64,000 nucleotides of DNA from Tenrec ecaudatus. Taxonomy: Eukaryota; Chordata; Mammalia; Afrosoricida; Tenrecidae. Positions 56,875-64,000 of the stretch are shown here, one piece after another. The notes beneath the pieces were generated by a model. That model worked only from the letters and a program-made list of their open reading frames with translations. It searched no databases and was not told the origin of the DNA. Location of the stretch: positions 124,835,475-124,899,474 of the forward strand of contig NC_134543.1 in assembly GCF_050624435.1 (NCBI RefSeq), given 5' to 3'. Position numbers and translations under genes: made by a program. Numbering within the stretch: the first letter of the stretch is position 1; every line of letters starts with the position of its first letter.

Positions 56875-57120
56875 AAAAATAGTTTTACTGGCACATAACT
56901 CACATATAATACAAATGAATAATTCAGTCCTATTAAGAAGAGTTGTGTAATCATCACCACATTCCATTTCAAAACATTTTCTTCTCATATTCATTGTTAG
57001 CTACTCATCTCCCCCCAACCTCCCCTGCCATGTCCTTAGGTAATTATTAATCCAGTTAGTGACTCTATATAGATTTACCTATCCTGAATCTCATATACAA
57101 AGAGTCATACAAAACACAAA
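56875..57120 (-). repeat. Old L1 3' fragment (antisense)
   Basis: 'tactggcacataactcacat' and 'taatcatcaccacattccat' follow the antisense L1M 3' consensus. Confidence 0.6.
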
Positions 57121-57289
57121 CAAGAAACAAATAAAATATAACAAACAAAAACAGCAACCATGACTAAACAAAACAGAAAAACCCTAAATGAAAAGAAAGC
57201 AGAAAATATTAAAAACTGAAAGAAGTTTAAAATTAATCAAAAGGGAGATCAAATGAGAAGGTGTTACATTTTGATCTAACTGCACATCC

Positions 57290-59420
57290 CACAATCAATT
57301 CTACCCTGCTCTGTCTGACAGCAAGGCTGTTCCTATCCCTGGACTGTGGTCAGGGAGGATTCGATAAGCCTTAATCCATGTGGGGACCCTGCAAACGGAT
57401 TTCACTGTCATCCACTGTCTTCTGCAAACCAAGTGTTCAGAATTTAAGCTCTGCTATCGCCCCCTCTTTGAATTTGGATCATGCAGATGTGCTTCTTCTA
57501 TGTGGACGTAGTTGCTGCCTCACTTGATGGTGGCCGGCTATCAGAGAGAATAGCACGTGGGGTCTTAACGACCTGTGTTACAACAAGCAGCCACCTATCT
57601 GGTTTCTTCCCAACACTCTGGTTCAGCACCTTCTTCTTCTTTTTTTAAAATCATTTTATTGGGGTCTCACACAACTCTTATCACAATCCATACATACATC
57701 AATTGTGTAAAGCACATTTGTACATTCGTTGCCCTCATCATTCTCAAAACATTTGCTCTCCACTTAAACCCTTGGCATCAGCTCTTCATTTCCCCTCTCT
57801 CTCCCCAATCCCTCATGAACCCTTGATAATTTATAAATTACTATGTTGTCATATCTTACACTGTCCAACATCTCCCTTCACCTACTTTTCTGTTGTCCAT
57901 CCCCTAAGGAGGAGGTTATATGTAGATCCCTGTAATCAGTTCCCCCTTTCTACCCCACCCTTCCTCCACCCTCCAGGTATTGCCACTCTCATCACTGTCC
58001 TGAAGGGATCATCCATCCTGGATTCCCTGTGTTTCCAGTCCTATCTATACCGGTGTCTATCCTCTGGTCTAGCCAGATTTGTAAGGTAGAATTGGGATCA
58101 TGATAGTGTGTGTATGTGCGTGTGTGTGTGCGGGGAGGATGAAGCATTTAAGAACTAGATGAAAAAAGAGAGAAAAAAAAAGAACTAGATGAAAGTTGTA
58201 TGTTTCATAGTTGCTACACTGCACCCTGGCTGGCTAGTCTCCTCCCCTGACCCTTCCATAAGGGGATGTCCAGTTGCCTGCAGATGGACTTTGGGTCCCC
58301 AGTACACACTCCCCTCATTCACAATGACATGATTTTTTTTTGTTCTTTGATGCCTGATTCCTGATCCCTTCAACACCTTGTGATTGCACAGGCTGGTGTG
58401 CTTCTTCCACGTGGACTTTGTTGCTTCTGAGCTAGATGGCCACTTATTTACCTTTAAGTCTTTAAGATCCTAAACGCTATATCTTTGGATAGCCGGGCAC
58501 CATCAGCTTTCTTCACCACATTTGCTTATGCACCCATTTACCTTCAGCAATCATGTCGGGAAGGTGAAAATCATGGAATGCCAGTTTAATAGAACAGTGT
58601 TCTTGCATTGAGAGAGTACTTGAGTGGAGGCCTAATGTCCATCTGTGACCTTAATACTAAACCTATAACTATATGCACATAGATCTAGTTTCCCATCCTC
58701 ATATAAAATATATTTACATATGTACATGCTTTTATTTAGACCTCTATAAATGTCTTTTCTCCTCCCAGCTCTTTCCTCTATTTTCTTTTACTTTCCTCTT
58801 GTCCCACTATAATGCTCAGCCTTCATTTGGGTTACAGTAATTCCTCTTGGTTACATTACCCTTAATCAAGCCCTACCGTGTCTCCTACACTCTCCTCACC
58901 ACTGATTTGGATCACCTGTTGCTCCCTTGTCCCTAGATTTATCAATACCACTACCTTTTCCTCCCCCTCCCCCTCTCCCATGTCCCCCCGGGACTATCGG
59001 TCCTGTTGTTTTCTCCTCAAGATTGTTCATCCAGCCTATATTATTTAGACAGACCTGCAAAGATAACATGCACAAAAACAAGACAGAGCAAAGCCAAGCA
59101 ACAAAAGAAAATTAAATAACAACAAAACAAAAAGCCAATGACAAACAACAACAACAAAGAAAAGTTTGTAGTTAGTTCAAGGACTGTTTGTTGGCCTTAG
59201 GAATCTTTTCTGGTTGAGTCTGATGAGGTGCCAAGCCCTGGCCCCAAAGTCTATTTTTTGGTATTCCCTCGGGACCTCATTGCTCTGTTCCCCTTGCTGT
59301 TCTGTTGCACGCCCTCGGTGTTTTTGGCCGTGTGGTGGGCTCAGATCGGGCGGATGGTAGAGCACCTTTGGTGACCACTTCATGAGGGCAAGTATCAAGC
59401 AGGACCAGTCCACTCACCTG
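57290..59420 (-). repeat. L1 3' UTR(s), antisense, about 2.1 kb
   Basis: 57641-59420 is a long young-lineage copy running past the (CAAAA)-rich zone into sequence collinear with 37800-38280. It carries one internal unit (about 58340-58570). 57290-57640 is an older, diverged relative ('gcttcttctatgtggacgta'). Confidence 0.85.
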
Positions 59421-59875
59421 TGTGTTACATATGTCTCTGGTTCACTTTAGAGACATTGTTTTCATTTTATGATAGAGATCGTTAGAAATCATCCCCACGG
59501 GGTATAAGGTAATTCTATTGCTAGTACCATTAATTTAGCCAATGGCATAGATTTTATAATGTTAGACTGTAATACAGGTGTTGTTGACATGTCTATTAAA
59601 AGCTAAAGTGACTGGTAAATTCTTTTTTATCCTTATATAATTATTATTATTTGGTTTTCATCTCTAGGTAATTCAGCCTAATACACTAAAATCCTAAGTC
59701 TTTGAAACTGCTATAAGCCTCATATTACTATCCGATAATTGCAATGAATATACTAAAAAACTGAATTGTATACTTTAAACCTTTAAGTTGTATGATTTGT
59801 AAATTATTTCATTAATGCTGCCTATAAAACAATCAAAGTTCAGGGATGAAAGATAGATGTATTTTATTGAATGAC
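59421..59875. other. Intergenic DNA, nothing recognised
   Basis: AT-rich, no supported feature. Confidence 0.4.
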
Positions 59876-59877
59876 AT

Positions 59878-60028
59878 CAAAAATTTCCAAGCGCATTGTC
59901 TCTTAGAATCTTTCTGACAATCCTGGGGTCTAGAGAATTTAAGAAACCTGCCCAATGGAAGAGCAGAGTGGTACCCAGGTTTACTCAGATGTTCACCCTC
60001 ATGCCACCATATCACACTGCCTTCCTGC
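59878..60028 (-). repeat. MIR (antisense)
   Basis: 'aatttaagaaacctgcccaa', 'agagtggtacccaggttta', 'tgccaccatatcacactgcc' in reverse MIR order. Confidence 0.75.
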
Positions 60029-62350
60029 TAGCCAACAGAGTGCTGGGCGATGATTGGCACCCAGATGGAGTCCGAGGGAGTAGGTCTACCAGACAGGTAG
60101 TGCTTCAGGACCACATGACCCTCAGGAGATTAACAGGTGACGGGTGGAGCAGCCAAGCCCAGAATCAGAAAACTCCAGCACGTGACTCAATGTAGGCCCC
60201 ATCAGTAAACAAATATCATTTGGGGCTGTGGGAAAAGTGGGATGGCGGGGTGATAGGGGAGGTTTTAAAGAACAGTATGCGTGAGCTCAACAGGTGATGA
60301 AAACCAGGTCCCAGCTTGGTCTTTGTTGCAGGTCCCTGGGGAGACGAGGTGTTATCTAGCCAGGAATGAGAGCCTGCAGTTTGGAGAGACCAGGTCAGGT
60401 TCTGGAAGTAGAGGCTGAATGGAGGAGTCAGGGAGCCAGGTCCTGTGACCGGGAATTGAAACTGAGATGCGATCCCAGGACCAGGACAGAAGCCCAGTAA
60501 CATACACCAGGACATTTGGTCAGAGCAGGATAAATCACAAGGGATCCTAACTGTGTCTCCTGAATTCCTAAAACAGAGCTCCTTAGAGCCAGAGACAGGA
60601 CTTGCCCCTGAATTTGGGGCAGGCCCAGAGGTGCAGGTGACAGGCAACTGTCTCCCCGGGGGCCGGGCTGGCCAGGGCTGAGACCGGTGCCTCCCTGCTC
60701 ATCTGCTTTGCTTTCTTTCACTGAAACCTACAGGACCAATGACAGCCACAGGTCTACGCACCTTTATGGTTAGACCCAACTAGGCGCCAATTACAAAGCC
60801 ACCGCTTTCCCCACTATCCAAAATAATTATAGAAGGAAGGCAGTAAAAGAGAAGACTGTTTCAGGGATGCCCATAAGTTGGTTCCATTTAATTTTATAAT
60901 TAGCAAAAATATGACCTGCTTGAACGGCTGATTTTGACAGGCCAGTGTGATGGAACCCCCTGCGCCGCCAGAATTCGGGGCTTAGCCTCTCTCTCTCCCT
61001 CTCTCCTGTCAGCCACACCTACTTAGCCACGGCTCCTTGGGTTTCCAGGAGCAGACACTCTCTAACACACCAGGGCTAAAGTGGAGCGTCTACAGGATGT
61101 GGGGTCAGAACAGACCCCGAGAGGCCGCTGGGAACCGAGACAGCCACGCTCTCCCCACCCTCCCTGTTCTCTTGGAGCTGACCTGCTTGTCTTCAAACTC
61201 TACAGCCCAGTTTTCTCTCCCTAGCAGGGCACCCAGTGAAAGGGCCAGTCCAGCTCCTGTCATTTGCTCTCCTAATTCCAGAGGGTCAGCAGTGACTGAT
61301 CAGAGGGTCAATGTCCCAGTTCCAGATGCCCTGCAAGGACAATCTGGTATCTTAGCTGGTGACAGACATGGTGTCTGCCTGAGTAGTCTGTGACTGGGAT
61401 GGTTGGGGCGATCCTGCCTCTGGCCATCATCCTTGTAGGGGAGTAGTGGGGGCAGCTTGCAGTGAAGGGGGCATTGGGTGAACAGAAACCCCACGAGGTG
61501 GTATCTCCCACTCTACACTATTGTCACTGCTGGCTTTGGCATGACAGCAGGTGGCCCATGTCCTCCCCTCCCGGCTTCCTCACTGTTGCTCTGCCTTCTC
61601 CCCAGACTCTGCCCATTAGCTGGATATCGCTGTTCAGCTGAAAGCAGCTTCACCATGCATTTCAGCAAACCAGTGATGAATGTCTGCCACAACAGCACAT
61701 TTGCATGAAGACTATGCAAATCCGGGGCCCACCTGTGGAGAAGAGCCGTCCTGTTTAATGAAAGCCAGGGCAAGGCCTTGGGAATGGAGTCACTTTACAA
61801 GAGTTCACGTACCCTAACGAGATCTTTTCCAAGCAGCAACGTTACACAATACACAAGTAATGATTGTGCAAAACGCTGTTTTACCCAACATACATGCCGT
61901 GTCTGTGAAAACCAGTGGCCAAAGAACAGAATCCAAAAGGGGGGTCTCAAAGCAGAAAATGTGCACATGCTGGCCTAAGGGGTTTCCTGCTTCAAGCCTA
62001 CAACAGGGCATGAAGGAAACTATGGGGCGCGGGGACAGATTAGCCTAGAAACCAGTCGCACACGGGCTTATTTACTAACTTGTCACCCACTTGTTTTCTC
62101 CCTGTGCCATGGGAAACTGCGCGGTACAGATGAGTGGGTAAACACAAGGACGCGCAGGGTGCGTTGCTAGCTGTAAACCAGTGAGCGCCGCCTGGGCTTC
62201 CTGGGTACGGTACCCTTGATGGGGCAGGATGGCCAGTCTGAAGACCAGTCTGTTAACTCGGAGAGCGAGCGAGTAAGAGTACTTCCTCCGCTACGTCTAG
62301 TGGTGAGGAGGATGGTATCACCTGAACACTGGTTTAGAATCAGCCCCTGA
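60029..62350. other. Intergenic DNA, nothing recognised
   Basis: GC-moderate, low repeat content. Several 60-143-aa frames on both strands overlap and carry no domain I know. This is the least repeat-filled stretch of the intergenic part. Confidence 0.4.
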
Positions 62351-62354
62351 GCTT

Positions 62355-62525
62355 CGCACTTTGCATCTCACTGGAGAGTTGCAGCATCTCGGGGAGGGAG
62401 ACCATCTTTGTACCCCCATTTTGCAGACGAGGGAGCTAAGGCACAGAGCTGGTTCGGTCTATTTCGCCAGACCCCGTGAACAGTAAGGTGGAGAGCCGAG
62501 ACACAGAGCTAGGTCTGGTGGATGC
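62355..62525 (-). repeat. MIR (antisense)
   Basis: 'acccccattttgcagacgag', 'gctaaggcacagagctgg', 'acacagagctaggtctggt'. Confidence 0.75.
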
Positions 62526-62651
62526 TGGTGAGTTTTCCCTCGTAACCAGTGAGCGGCGGGTGATACACTTACCTCGCCCATGTAGGGCATTTTAAAAAGG
62601 GATCTGGAAGTGCAATTCCCTAGTGGACATTCAGCTTTCCTATCGTTTTCA

Positions 62652-62845
62652 TCAGGAGCCTGGGTAACATAATGGCTAAGCCCTCTGCTAGTTACCAAAA
62701 GCCTAGCAGTTCAGAGCTGCCAGCAGCAGTCTGGGAGAAAGACCTGGTGCCTTACGCCCATAAAGATCACGGCCTAGAAAACCCCGTGTGGCAGCTGCTC
62801 CCTGTCCCATGGGGTCACTGTGCATTGGAATCGATTCCGAGAGCC
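62652..62845 (+). repeat. AfroSINE copy
   Basis: 'aggagcctgggtaacataat', 'gcctagcagttcagagctgc', tail 'gtgcattggaatcgattccg'. Confidence 0.88.
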
Positions 62846-63184
62846 ACCAGCCGTCAGACTCACAGCTTCTCCCTGCAGGCTGGGGTGTAGGACCAGTAGC
62901 TTGAGACATAGTTGGAACAATGCTGTATTGAGTGATAAAGTACTTCGCCCTCTACCTGCGCTGATCTTTTATATTAAAAAAGTTAAACTAAAAATCAATC
63001 TGTCTCAAGAGAAGCTCCAATCCCATAATTTCGGGGACTGAGAGGGAAAGTGGGGGTCTACATGGCCATTTGTGTAAATATTTTAAAATGGCAGCTGACG
63101 AGAGCAAACTAGTCTCCCACCTTGATAAATCTGCCTTTCTAGTGACCTAAAAAATAGTCTTGGGTCTCAAATAGAAAGTAAATG

Positions 63185-63690
63185 TCTAGAAAATAATGAT
63201 GGTAACATATGTACAAATGTGCCTGCTACAATTGATGCATGGATTGTGATGAGAGCTGGAAACACTGGGAATCCAGGACAGATGAGCCCCTCAGGACCAG
63301 TGATGAGAGTGGAGATCCCGGGAGGGTGAAGGGAAGTTTAAGTAGAAAGGGGGAACAGATGACAAGGATCTACATATAACCAAAAAACCTCCTCCCTGGG
63401 GGACGGACAGCGGAGAAGTGGGTGAGGGGCTACGTCAGATGGTGATGTGACAGAAGATATGACATAATAATAATAATTTATAAATTATCAAGGGTTTCTG
63501 GGGGGGAGCATGGAGGGAGGGGGAAAATGAAGAGCTGATACCAAGGGCTCAAGTAGAAAGCAAATGTTTTGAGAATGATGGTGGCAACAAATGCACAAAT
63601 ATGCTTGACACAATGGATGGATGGATGGATGGATGGATGTGATAAGAGCTGTAAGAGCTCCAGTAAAGTGATCTTAAAGAAAAGAAAAGA
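63185..63690 (+). repeat. L1 3' UTR tail(s), sense, with (GGAT)n
   Basis: A first 65-bp tail end (63190-63255, 'tacaattgatgcatggattg') is followed without a gap by a second, longer copy (63256-63685) ending in (TGGA)n and an A-rich tail. Either two insertions or an internal rearrangement. Confidence 0.8.
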
Positions 63691-64000
63691 GGCTTGGATT
63701 TAGACTATCCTGGTTCCTCAGAGGTGTACACCAGACCATGGTATGTAGGGAGAGAAGTTCTGGCCCCAGGCTTGTCCCCTTTTCTCCCACCCCCAGGCCT
63801 GCCCTACACAACTAAGGTATTTACACAAATACATATGGACCCCAGCCCACAGGCCCAAGCTTCAGCAGCAGCGCCACTCCATCTTGGCCAATTGCTGGGC
63901 CTACGATGCCACCTCAGGAGCGCTGTGAGCCCTTGAAAGAATAGGCAAGGGGAAGAGGCTCATATCAGCCCTGGAAGCAGGGCCTTTGTCAGGGAATTCT

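Noticed and set aside
60216-60721. 143-aa and 97-aa minus frames as a gene
   Set aside because: Overlapping frames with low-complexity Ser/Pro content, no splice sites or domain. Moderate GC explains the length.

Overview
The window is nuclear DNA from a placental mammal of the Afrotheria, most likely a tenrec (Echinops-like). Two things support this. Many AfroSINE copies, the tRNA-derived SINE confined to Afrotheria, lie on both strands. Two SPIN hAT transposons are also present; SPIN is known from tenrec but not from most other placentals. The rest of the repeat load fits: a very abundant L1 lineage seen mostly as its 3' UTR, RTE LINEs, mariner, old MIR, L2 and MER5A, and MaLR/ERVL-like LTRs.

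Two complete host genes are present and converge. LACTB (+ strand, coding exons between 5022 and 28519, six exons, 557 codons) starts in a CpG island at about 4.7-5.8 kb and ends at an AATAAA at 28724. It encodes the mitochondrial serine beta-lactamase-like protein. RPS27L (- strand, coding exons between 50171 and 47897, four exons, 84 codons) starts in a second CpG island at about 49.7-50.5 kb. The LACTB-RPS27L order matches human 15q22. A 35-codon open exon-like segment with a strong splice acceptor lies antisense just past the LACTB poly(A) site (28781-28885). It is the best candidate for something unannotated.

Layout: 1-4.7 kb, repeats upstream of LACTB. 4.7-28.7 kb, LACTB, whose introns 2 and 5 hold RTE, SPIN, mariner, MIR and LTR copies plus a 35-bp minisatellite. 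28.9-41.8 kb, an old, nearly full-length but decayed + strand L1. It was entered successively by a mariner (itself split by a younger L1 tail) and by an LSM3 processed pseudogene (itself split by a 3-kb antisense L1 3' UTR). Two LTR/L1-tail modules follow. 41.8-46.6 kb, RTE copies, a piggyBac fragment sitting in an LTR, and old L1. 47.7-50.5 kb, RPS27L. 50.7-64 kb, intergenic: a near-perfect 41-bp inverted repeat, a head-to-head pair of L1 3' UTRs, LTR fossils, MIR and AfroSINE.

I see no prokaryotic, CRISPR or operon-like system. The interest lies in the antisense exon, the nested insertion history, horizontally acquired DNA transposons, and the structure of the L1 3' UTR. Repeat names come from recall of consensus sequences, and edges are good to about 10-30 bp unless a target-site duplication is cited.
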